From the NCBI GenBank assembly GCA_050013055.1, contig JBEKGC010000090.1, positions 1 to 17,691 on the forward strand: a DNA stretch of 17,691 nucleotides, in the 5' to 3' direction. This DNA comes from Palsa-504 sp050013055. GTDB taxonomy: Bacteria > Actinomycetota > Actinomycetes > Streptosporangiales > Streptosporangiaceae. Numbering within the stretch: the first letter of the stretch is position 1; each line of letters opens with the position of its first letter. A model generated the notes under the pieces. The model was not told the origin of the DNA. It saw nothing but the letters and a program-made list of their open reading frames with translations, and ran no database searches. The translations under genes and the position numbers were made by a program. Of the stretch, positions 13,159-17,691 are shown piece by piece.

Positions 13159-13973
13159 ACAACCTGCACCGCGAACTCGCTCCGATCTCGGACGCCGCCT
13201 GGGCGGACATCGAAACCGAGGCCCGGCGCACGTTCGAGCAGAACATCGCCGCGCGCCGGGTGGTTGACCTGGCCGGACCCGCAGGGGCCAAGCTGGCCTG
13301 CGTGAACACCGGCCATCTGAGCGACATCGACGCCCCCGCGGACGGTGTGATCGCGAAGCTGCGCACGTCTCAGCCCCTGGTCCAGCTCCGGGTCCCGTTC
13401 ACGGTGAGCAGGCAGGACGTGGACGACGTCGAGCGCGGGGCGCAGGACCCGGACTGGCAGCCGGTTAAGGACGCGGCCAAGAAGATCGCCTTCGCCGAGG
13501 ACCGGGCGGTCCTTGAGGGGTACGCGGCCGCGGGGATAACGGGCCTGCGGTCGAGCTCGTCGAACCCGGCGCTCGCGCTGCCCGCCGAGGTCCGCGACTA
13601 CCCGAACGTGGTCAGCCAGGCGGTGACCGCGCTCCGGCTGGCCGGCGTCGGCGGTCCGTTCTCGCTGCTGCTGTCGGCCGGCGCCTACACGATGGTGAGC
13701 GAGACCTCCGATCACGGGTATCCGGTCCGCGAGCACCTGGCCCGGGTCATCGACGGGGACATCATCTGGGCGCCGGCGATCGACGGGGCGTTCCTGGTGT
13801 CTGGCCGCGGCGGGGACTTCGAGCTGCAGCTGGGTCAGGACCTGTCGATCGGCTACCTGTCGCACGACGCCGGCCGCGTGCAGCTGTACTTCCAGGAGTC
13901 GCTGACGTTCCTGGTCCACACGGCCGAGGCCAGCGTGCCGCTGACGGTGGCCCCGGCCGCCATCACGCGGTAG
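13155..13973 (+). CDS. Family 1 encapsulin shell protein
   Basis: A 272-residue HK97-fold shell protein, expected to assemble into a small icosahedral (probably 60-subunit) nanocompartment enclosing the peroxidase. Diagnostic parts: the N-terminal MNNLHRELAPISDAAWADIE that lines the interior and binds the loading peptide; ARRTFEQNIAARRVVDLAGP (23-42); the QLRVPFTVSRQDVDDVERGA segment (77-96); AEDRAVLEGYAAAGITGL; the P-domain FSLLLSAGAYTMVSE; and the C-terminal VQLYFQESLTFLVHTAEASV. Length is typical for the DyP-linked, T=1 class. The ATG at 13155 overlaps the peroxidase TGA (ATGA), and GAGGAG precedes it, so cargo and shell are translationally coupled. No flavin-binding, ferritin-like or other cargo gene is adjacent. 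Confidence 0.95.
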   Translation: MNNLHRELAPISDAAWADIETEARRTFEQNIAARRVVDLAGPAGAKLACVNTGHLSDIDAPADGVIAKLRTSQPLVQLRVPFTVSRQDVDDVERGAQDPDWQPVKDAAKKIAFAEDRAVLEGYAAAGITGLRSSSSNPALALPAEVRDYPNVVSQAVTALRLAGVGGPFSLLLSAGAYTMVSETSDHGYPVREHLARVIDGDIIWAPAIDGAFLVSGRGGDFELQLGQDLSIGYLSHDAGRVQLYFQESLTFLVHTAEASVPLTVAPAAITR

Positions 13974-13984
13974 CGCGGCGGCCG
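13954..13984 (+). terminator. Hairpin at the end of the encapsulin gene
   Basis: CGGCCGCC (13954-13961) pairs perfectly with GGCGGCCG (13977-13984) across a 15-base loop that contains the encapsulin stop codon, and a short TTT follows. It probably ends the peroxidase-encapsulin transcript. The long loop and short T-run keep confidence moderate. Confidence 0.4.
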
Positions 13985-14069
13985 TTTGAATATCGTCGTG
14001 TACGAGCCTACGGTTGACGTACGCGAGACCGACCGGAGGGGACATCTTTTCCATGGTTCTTGGGCTGGC

Positions 14070-14429
14070 ATGAGAAGGCGATCCCGTCGGGGGCACGTCG
14101 TTATCTTCAGGACGCGCAGGGTCCCGATCGACCGCGGCCCATCCGGACGGCTGGCCCGGCGGCGGTTCAGGCTGGTGCGGACGGGGGCGCTGCTCGGGGT
14201 TATCGCGATGATCCGGCTGGCCCGGACCATGCGGCCGCGCTGGCGCCTCATCGCCGGGGTGGCGGGTTTCCTGATCGAGGTCGTCGGGTTCAACGTTTTC
14301 AGCGGCGGGATGCAGGGTGCCTCCTCCGTCCTGGGCATGGCGCTGCTGCTGTTCGCCCTGATGAAGGACGCCAGGCAGTGCAGCTCCCGGCAGGCGAGTA
14401 TCCCGATAGCCGTGCGCCCGCCCTGCTGA
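14070..14429 (+). CDS. Small basic membrane protein of unknown function
   Basis: From ATG 14070 the frame gives 119 residues. The first 36 are very basic (about 16 Arg). Hydrophobic segments follow at about 38-50, 59-78 (RLIAGVAGFLIEVVGFNVFSG) and 84-98 (SSVLGMALLLFALMK), so a membrane protein with its N-terminus inside is likely. I do not recognise the family. The frame is open upstream to a TTG at 13986, but that part looks non-coding. GGAGGGG (14035-14041) lies before an ATG at 14053 that opens a six-codon frame whose TGA overlaps this start as ATGA, a possible coupling device. The gene converges on the P450 gene with 11 bases between. It may be unrelated to encapsulation. Confidence 0.5.
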   Translation: MRRRSRRGHVVIFRTRRVPIDRGPSGRLARRRFRLVRTGALLGVIAMIRLARTMRPRWRLIAGVAGFLIEVVGFNVFSGGMQGASSVLGMALLLFALMKDARQCSSRQASIPIAVRPPC

Positions 14430-14440
14430 GATCCGGCCCC

Positions 14441-15646
14441 TTAGTCCCAGCGTGCGTACAGGCCGGGCGGTTTGCGGAAGACGAGGCCACGCGGCGCGCT
14501 CGGGTGCCGCGGATCCAGGCGCAGCCGGGGGAGCCGCTGCACCAGGACGCCGATCACCACCTGTGTCTCCAGCCGGGCCAGGTGCGCACCGATGCAGAAA
14601 TGCGGGCCGTGGGCGAAGGCCAGGTGCCTGGCCGCGTTGGCCCGGCGGACCTCGAAGGCGTCCGGGGCCTCGAAGACGGCAGGGTCGCGGTTGGCCGCCG
14701 TGATGGACACGGTCACCTGGTCACCGGCCCGGATGGGGGCGCCCGCGAGCTCGGCGTCCACGGTCGCGTACCGGTCGACGACGGCCGCGGCGGGCTCGAG
14801 TCGCAGCGATTCCTCAATCGCCGCTGGTATCAGCTCGTGATCGGAGCGGATCAGCTCAAGCTGGGAGGGGTGGGACAGAAGGTGAAGCAGCCCGTTGGCG
14901 ATCATGCCTTCGGTCGTCTCGATGCCGCCGAACATCAGCACGGCCGCGTTCGAGATCGCTTCGGCCTCAGTCAGCGGACCGGACCTGGCGGGCCCGGCTG
15001 GGCCGTGGCCGGCCCTGGTCACCTCGGCCAGCAGCGAGGAGGCCCGCCGCGCCGCGATGACCTCGTGCAGGTGACCGGCCAGATCGGCGAACGCGGCCCG
15101 TCCTGCTGACCCGGCGGCTAGCCCGCTCTCGCCGGCCGCGGCTTCGGCCTGCACGGCCGCCACGATTCCGTCGTACCAACGCAGGATCCTGGCCGGATCG
15201 GCCGGGCCCAGGCCGAGGGTCTCGGCCATGACCGCGGCGGCTAGCGGCCCGGCGATCGCGCGGCGGAGCTCGGCGTGACCGCAGGGCTCGACGGCGGCGG
15301 TGAGCCGGCCGGCCTGCGCCTGGATGAACCCAGCCAGCCGGGCCCTGATCTCATCGGACCGGAACGGGCGGGTGAACGGTCCCCGGTGGTGCGCGTGCCG
15401 CGCACCGTCCAGCGAGAGCATGCTCGGCCCGACCACTTTCGCGGTGGAGAACCGGGGATCATCGACCGTGAACCTCCGGGCGTCCCGCATGACCTGGACC
15501 GCTTCGTCGTACCCGGTGACCAGCCAGGCGCCGAGGGCCGGGACCCAGCTGACCGGCGCGGCCGCCCGCAGGCGCGCGAGCACCGGATGCGGATCAGCCT
15601 CCAGGGCGGCCAGCGTCACCGCCTGCGCCGCTGACCGGTCCGTCAT
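14441..15646 (-). CDS. Cytochrome P450
   Basis: A 401-residue soluble class I bacterial P450 monooxygenase. Visible: the I-helix oxygen-activation region AVLMFGGIETTEGM (Glu-Thr as usual), the K-helix EESLR (ExxR), the RYATVDAELAGAPIRAGDQV region, and the haem-binding loop FAHGPHFCIGAHLAR with Cys351 as the axial ligand. Early motifs include DDPRFSTAKVVGPSMLSLDG and HHRGPFTRPF (C-helix). Substrate cannot be inferred. No ferredoxin or reductase gene is next to it, so electron partners must be encoded elsewhere. The start ATG 15646 overlaps the stop of an upstream SDR-like fragment (ATGA) and has GGTGA 6 bases before it. This suggests it was the second gene of an operon whose first gene is now truncated. 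Confidence 0.93.
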   Translation of the reverse strand: MTDRSAAQAVTLAALEADPHPVLARLRAAAPVSWVPALGAWLVTGYDEAVQVMRDARRFTVDDPRFSTAKVVGPSMLSLDGARHAHHRGPFTRPFRSDEIRARLAGFIQAQAGRLTAAVEPCGHAELRRAIAGPLAAAVMAETLGLGPADPARILRWYDGIVAAVQAEAAAGESGLAAGSAGRAAFADLAGHLHEVIAARRASSLLAEVTRAGHGPAGPARSGPLTEAEAISNAAVLMFGGIETTEGMIANGLLHLLSHPSQLELIRSDHELIPAAIEESLRLEPAAAVVDRYATVDAELAGAPIRAGDQVTVSITAANRDPAVFEAPDAFEVRRANAARHLAFAHGPHFCIGAHLARLETQVVIGVLVQRLPRLRLDPRHPSAPRGLVFRKPPGLYARWD

Positions 15647-15795
15647 CCGGCATCACCGGCCGCCTCGTCGTTGACCAGGTCGAGTATGATCCGGGTGTCC
15701 AATTCCACCGGGGTGCGTAGCTCAGCTGCCATGTCGGACTCCGGTGGAGCGTCACCGTCGATCACGACTGACTGTCCGGTCAGGTAACTAGTATG
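15643..15795 (-). pseudogene. SDR C-terminal fragment overlapping the P450 start
   Basis: The minus-strand frame ending at TGA 15645-15643 contains SYLTGQSVVIDGD, the usual C-terminal cofactor-strand signature of short-chain dehydrogenases (YVTGQ...VDGG), plus a 37-residue acidic extension (ELRTPVELDTRIILDLVNDE). Upstream, the frame continues open to 15921 but loses all SDR similarity: there is no TGxxxGIG and no YxxxK. The stop overlaps the P450 start as ATGA, which argues that it was once a translated operon partner. I interpret it as the 3' remnant of a ketoreductase-type gene removed by a 5' deletion. A short real protein of 92 residues starting at 15921 cannot be ruled out. Confidence 0.45.
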
Positions 15796-15853
15796 CCGCG
15801 GCGGGTAACGTTCGCCCCGCTTCCAGCCGCCGTCGGTCCCGAGCCCCGCCACG

Positions 15854-15899
15854 ACGATGGACCATTGATGTTGCGGGGACAACAACGATGGACCATCGT
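15854..15899. promoter_or_regulatory. Two copies of an operator-like palindrome, 31 bases apart
   Basis: ACGATGG-A-CCATCGT (15885-15899) is a perfect 7-1-7 palindrome. The same sequence with two changes at the right end (ACGATGGACCATTGA) lies at 15854-15868. The centre-to-centre distance of 31 bases is close to three helical turns, as expected for two cooperative operator sites on one DNA face. They lie upstream of the P450 gene and its SDR fragment. The regulator is not identified. Confidence 0.45.
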
Positions 15900-15953
15900 G
15901 GTGCCTCGCGAGCGGGAGCAAGGCATGCGGCGGCCTCCTCAGGCGTAAGAATG

Positions 15954-16031
15954 AACGTTACACGTTGCGATCTTCGCATAATCGGGCAGGCCAGGCTAGA
16001 GGATGGCCTTAGGTCACATTGACGTGTAACG
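15954..16031. promoter_or_regulatory. AACGT-TAC-ACGTT palindrome with a second inverted copy
   Basis: AACGT-TAC-ACGTT (15954-15966) is a perfect hyphenated palindrome. Its core CGTTACACGT (15956-15965) recurs in inverted orientation as ACGTGTAACG at 16022-16031. The second copy overlaps the -35 box TTGACG of a possible plus-strand promoter. This arrangement fits a TetR- or LacI-size repressor with two sites in the divergent region between the P450 side and the broken secreted-protein gene. Confidence 0.45.
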
Positions 16032-16047
16032 GTTTGGCTGTTATGGC
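16019..16047 (+). promoter_or_regulatory. Promoter candidate for the broken secreted-protein gene
   Basis: TTGACG (16019-16024) and TATGGC (16042-16047) are 17 bases apart on the plus strand. The -35 is strong; the -10 matches only its first three bases. It would start transcription about 115 bases before the signal-peptide frame at 16171. The -35 box overlaps the inverted operator-like copy at 16022-16031. Confidence 0.3.
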
Positions 16048-16170
16048 TGAGCCTGGGCAGGGTCCGCCTTATCTTGCGGTCCCGGTCGGTTGAATTCCTG
16101 ACCGATGATGAAACGACGTCGTATGGGCGATGTGCGGTCGCGCTAAACACATTTCCGTCTTTTTCGTGAA

Positions 16171-16552
16171 ATGTCACAAGTGGTCATCTCAGCTTCGGCG
16201 TTGGTATTAGAGTTTTTCGTGATCCTGGCACCTACCGGCTCGACGGCCACGGCCGCCATCACCAGCCCAGCACGCACTGCGGCCAGTAGCCACGGCATTT
16301 ATGCGCGGCGAGACCATATCTGAGCAGAGGCTCGCCGTTCGCCCAGATATAGAGGGGGCTGTATGCAGTGGCAGTACCGCTCACTGGTTCACCCTGCACA
16401 TTTACTGGGATAGTGGGAACTGGGAATACTGATGCTTTGGCTACAAGGGCAGTTGGTCAGGGCCAGACGATAATCAGTTTATCTGGGCCTGCGCGGGCAA
16501 TAACTACGGGACGCTCGGATATCAGCTTCCCAAAGGGCAGGAAAAAAGGTAA
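16171..16552 (+). pseudogene. Broken gene for a small secreted beta/gamma-crystallin-like protein
   Basis: Frame 1 from ATG 16171 encodes a signal-peptide-like start (MSQVVISASALVLEFFVILA, then a small-residue stretch STATAA) and continues to a TGA at about 16321. The protein then resumes in frame 2: VCSGSTAHWFTLHIYWDSGN (16361 on), an in-frame TGA at 16430-16432, then CFGYKGSWSGPDDNQFIWAC and AGNNYGTLGYQLPKGQEKR up to TAA 16550-16552. The C-F-x-Y-x-G ... C-A-G-N-N-Y-G pattern is common in small secreted actinobacterial proteins with a crystallin-type fold. The mature part fits about 75 residues with paired cysteines. A frameshift near 16310-16360 and the internal TGA disable it, unless both are sequencing errors. 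Base composition is less GC-rich than in the neighbours. A hairpin follows the final stop. Confidence 0.6.
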
Positions 16553-16559
16553 ACTTCGG

Positions 16560-16576
16560 TCCCGGATGGTCCGGGA
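16560..16576 (+). terminator. Hairpin after the broken secreted-protein gene
   Basis: TCCCGGA-TGG-TCCGGGA is a perfect 7-bp stem with a 3-base loop, starting 8 bases after the TAA of the broken gene. No long T-run follows. Its position supports the reading that the TAA at 16550 is the original end of the gene. Confidence 0.5.
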
Positions 16577-16909
16577 GCTCACTCTATTCCAGTCTGCCGA
16601 TCACTGGCTGGAGCAGCAGCTACGACTGCTAGCAGCGGGTGACCGGCAGATCAAGCCCGCCGTGGATCTCCCGACGCAGCTCTTCAGAGGCCAGGTCGTC
16701 GCAGGCTGAGATCATGCGACGAGACGGCCGAGCTCCCGCAGCATCTACTCGGCCTCGGCGGCGCCCAACGCTCCTCCGGACAGTGGCGGCCGTACGTCAG
16801 CCGTTCAATATCCGTCAGTTGACCGATGTCTTGCAGTGCAAGTTGCATGAGCATTTGCGTTGCAACGAGCACCAGTACCGAGCGCGTCAGCCAAGGAACC
16901 GGAACAGAC
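16577..16909. other. 330-base stretch without a recognisable gene
   Basis: Frames on both strands cross this region, but none has a ribosome binding site together with recognisable protein features. The right part holds a cluster of TTGCA motifs (see 16831-16867) just before the RsbW-like gene. AAGGA at about 16893 is the only ribosome-binding-site candidate for that gene. Confidence 0.5.
16831..16867. promoter_or_regulatory. TTGCA palindrome cluster upstream of the RsbW-like gene
   Basis: TTGCA-G-TGCAA (16831-16841) and CGTTGCAACG (16858-16867) are perfect palindromes sharing the core TTGCA, with one more TTGCA at 16843-16847. They end about 43 bases before the ATG at 16910. A TTGACC at 16819 could be a -35 box, but no good -10 follows. 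Likely binding sites for a regulator of the downstream pair. Confidence 0.35.
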
Positions 16910-17440
16910 ATGATGGCACCGACCCGTCCGACCGAATTGCATCAGCGTCGCGTCCAGCTGGCCAGGGAGCCAGCCGCGGCGGCCGAGGCCCGCAGGCAGG
17001 TTCGCGCGGCCATCGGTGCCTGGGATATCCCGGTTGACTCCGACATCGCGGTCCTGCTCACCAGCGACCTGGTGACCAGTGCCATCACCTGCGGGGAGGG
17101 CAAGACGGTCACGCTTGCCATCAGGTGCGCCTGCGGTCATCTGCGCATTGACGTGTACGACACGCCCGGTTCGCTGCCGATGGCAGTGGACGGGCTACCG
17201 GGTACCGGGCCCGGGCCCGGGCTGGTGCTCGTCGCCGCGCTGTCGACCGGATGGGGCTCCTTCCGGACCGATGCGGGGAAGGTTTCGTACTTCATGCTCG
17301 CGTTCCAGTCCGAGCTGCCCTCAGATGGCGATCGCGTGGCCGTCGGCGGCCACACCGGGGACTGGAAGCGGGAATCCCGTCTGGCTCACAATTCTCACCA
17401 GTTGCACACACGGAAAATGACACCGACTAGTAAGGGTTGA
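16910..17440 (+). CDS. RsbW-like ATP-binding protein (HATPase_c_2), degenerate N-box
   Basis: A 176-residue protein of the serine-kinase/anti-sigma GHKL ATPase family common in actinobacteria. The order is: an N-terminal REPAAAAEARRQVRAAIGAW helix (20-38), a motif SDLVTSAITCG (52-62) where functional members read SELVTNAVxHA, strand LRIDVYDTPG (78-87; Asp84 is the likely adenine-binding Asp), and the glycine-rich lid GTGPGPGLVLVAALSTGWG (98-116). The Mg2+-chelating Asn of the N-box is Ser57, so kinase activity is doubtful although nucleotide binding may remain. The last 45 residues are polar and low in structure. ATG 16910 is chosen; a second ATG follows immediately. The stop is one base before the DUF397 start, so the two are an operon. 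Confidence 0.75.
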   Translation: MMAPTRPTELHQRRVQLAREPAAAAEARRQVRAAIGAWDIPVDSDIAVLLTSDLVTSAITCGEGKTVTLAIRCACGHLRIDVYDTPGSLPMAVDGLPGTGPGPGLVLVAALSTGWGSFRTDAGKVSYFMLAFQSELPSDGDRVAVGGHTGDWKRESRLAHNSHQLHTRKMTPTSKG

Positions 17441-17441
17441 C

Positions 17442-17681
17442 GTGAAAAGCATTTCGCTCAGGAGTCCGCATGAACGCCCAGGTTCGGGCTTTTACTGGAT
17501 TAAGAGCTCTCTGAGTTACGCCAACGGCAATTGCGTCGAGGTGGCAAGCCTGCCTGGCGGCGAGGTCGGCGTCCGTAACAGCAGGGACTCAGAAGGACTG
17601 GTCCTCCGGTTCACGCCGGATGAGTGGCATGCTTTTCTCGGCGGCGTAAGAAAAGGGGAATTCGACAGTTTCGCCAGGTAG
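17442..17681 (+). CDS. DUF397 domain protein
   Basis: A 79-residue protein with the full DUF397 pattern: WIKSSLSYANGNCVEVASL (about 19-37), VGVRNSRDSEGLVLRFTPDE (42-61) and W-HAFLGGVRKGEFD. Such proteins are partners of XRE-type regulators in Streptomyces and relatives, and act in development and antibiotic regulation (BldB/WhiJ-type gene sets). GTG 17442 has AAGGG 6 bases upstream and lies one base after the RsbW-like gene. The XRE regulator gene that normally sits between or next to them is not in the window; it may lie beyond the right edge. The gene is complete, ending at TAG. Confidence 0.9.
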   Translation: MKSISLRSPHERPGSGFYWIKSSLSYANGNCVEVASLPGGEVGVRNSRDSEGLVLRFTPDEWHAFLGGVRKGEFDSFAR

Positions 17682-17691
17682 CGACCGCACC

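Noticed and set aside
15780..15926. 48-codon minus-strand frame with strong GAGGAGG before ATG 15926
   Set aside because: The product has no recognisable features, and the frame does not join the SDR-like tail. It may mark the original start of the deleted gene, but cannot be supported as a gene.
16363..16413. 16-residue frame after a good ribosome-binding-like GAGGGGG
   Set aside because: It lies inside the secreted-protein pseudogene in the wrong frame, and the G-run codes for part of that protein.
16368..16709. Plus-strand frame of 113 residues starting at GTG 16368
   Set aside because: It runs through the broken secreted-protein gene in another frame. The protein-like signal (Cys, CAGNNYG) is in frame 2, and this frame shows no recognisable family.
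16629..16715. 28-residue minus-strand peptide (ASEELRREIHGGLDLPVT)
   Set aside because: It looks protein-like, but is very short, without a ribosome binding site, and I cannot place it in a family.

Overview
The window comes from a high-GC actinobacterium, probably a filamentous soil actinomycete. The marker genes are RbpA (restricted to Actinobacteria) behind a SigR/SigH-type promoter, a stand-alone polyprenol-phosphate-mannose synthase, a DUF397 gene beside an RsbW-like ATPase, and several genes that look leaderless. I cannot name the genus. No rRNA, tRNA, CRISPR array or intact insertion sequence was seen.

Layout. (1) 1-1800 is a decayed stretch: the tail of an SDR oxidoreductase, a relic of an acyl-CoA dehydrogenase next to nested inverted repeats, a CBS-domain gene broken by a deletion and frameshift, a small intact hypothetical gene, and a 660-base gap. 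(2) 1798-2574 is the GT2 polyprenol-phosphate-mannose synthase. (3) On the minus strand, 5968 down to 2585 carries a two-helix membrane protein, a DUF3817 protein, an RsmC-like methyltransferase, a TrmH-family RNA methyltransferase (ATGA-coupled to the previous gene), a glycerophosphodiester phosphodiesterase and, behind its own promoter, rbpA. (4) 6056-8862 plus is a tight operon: ion-channel-like membrane protein, adenylate kinase and PRPP synthetase. It overlaps tail-to-tail with an S9 prolyl oligopeptidase-type peptidase (10972-8840 minus). (5) A 52-base divergent intergenic region with a perfect 8-bp inverted repeat separates the peptidase from a CorA-type transporter. (6) 12052-13973 plus is a two-gene encapsulin system: a B-type dye-decolorizing peroxidase with a C-terminal cargo-loading peptide on a hexapeptide-repeat linker, and the shell protein coupled to it by ATGA. 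(7) A small membrane protein and a convergent cytochrome P450 follow. An SDR tail fragment overlaps the P450 start. (8) 15800-16900 is less GC-rich and mostly non-coding. It holds several palindromes and a broken secreted-protein gene (frameshift plus in-frame TGA). (9) The window ends with an RsbW-like ATPase and a DUF397 protein, a regulatory pair that here lacks the usual XRE regulator.

The clearest functional module is the DyP-encapsulin nanocompartment, which is expected to package a haem peroxidase inside a protein shell. This type of system is known. Its unusual point here is five PxxxGS hexapeptide repeats placed directly before the loading peptide. I see no convincing wholly new multi-gene system. 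The most checkable oddities are the broken secreted-protein gene, the nested inverted repeats at 312-383, the palindrome between the peptidase and corA, and the PRPP synthetase with a non-canonical PRPP loop.
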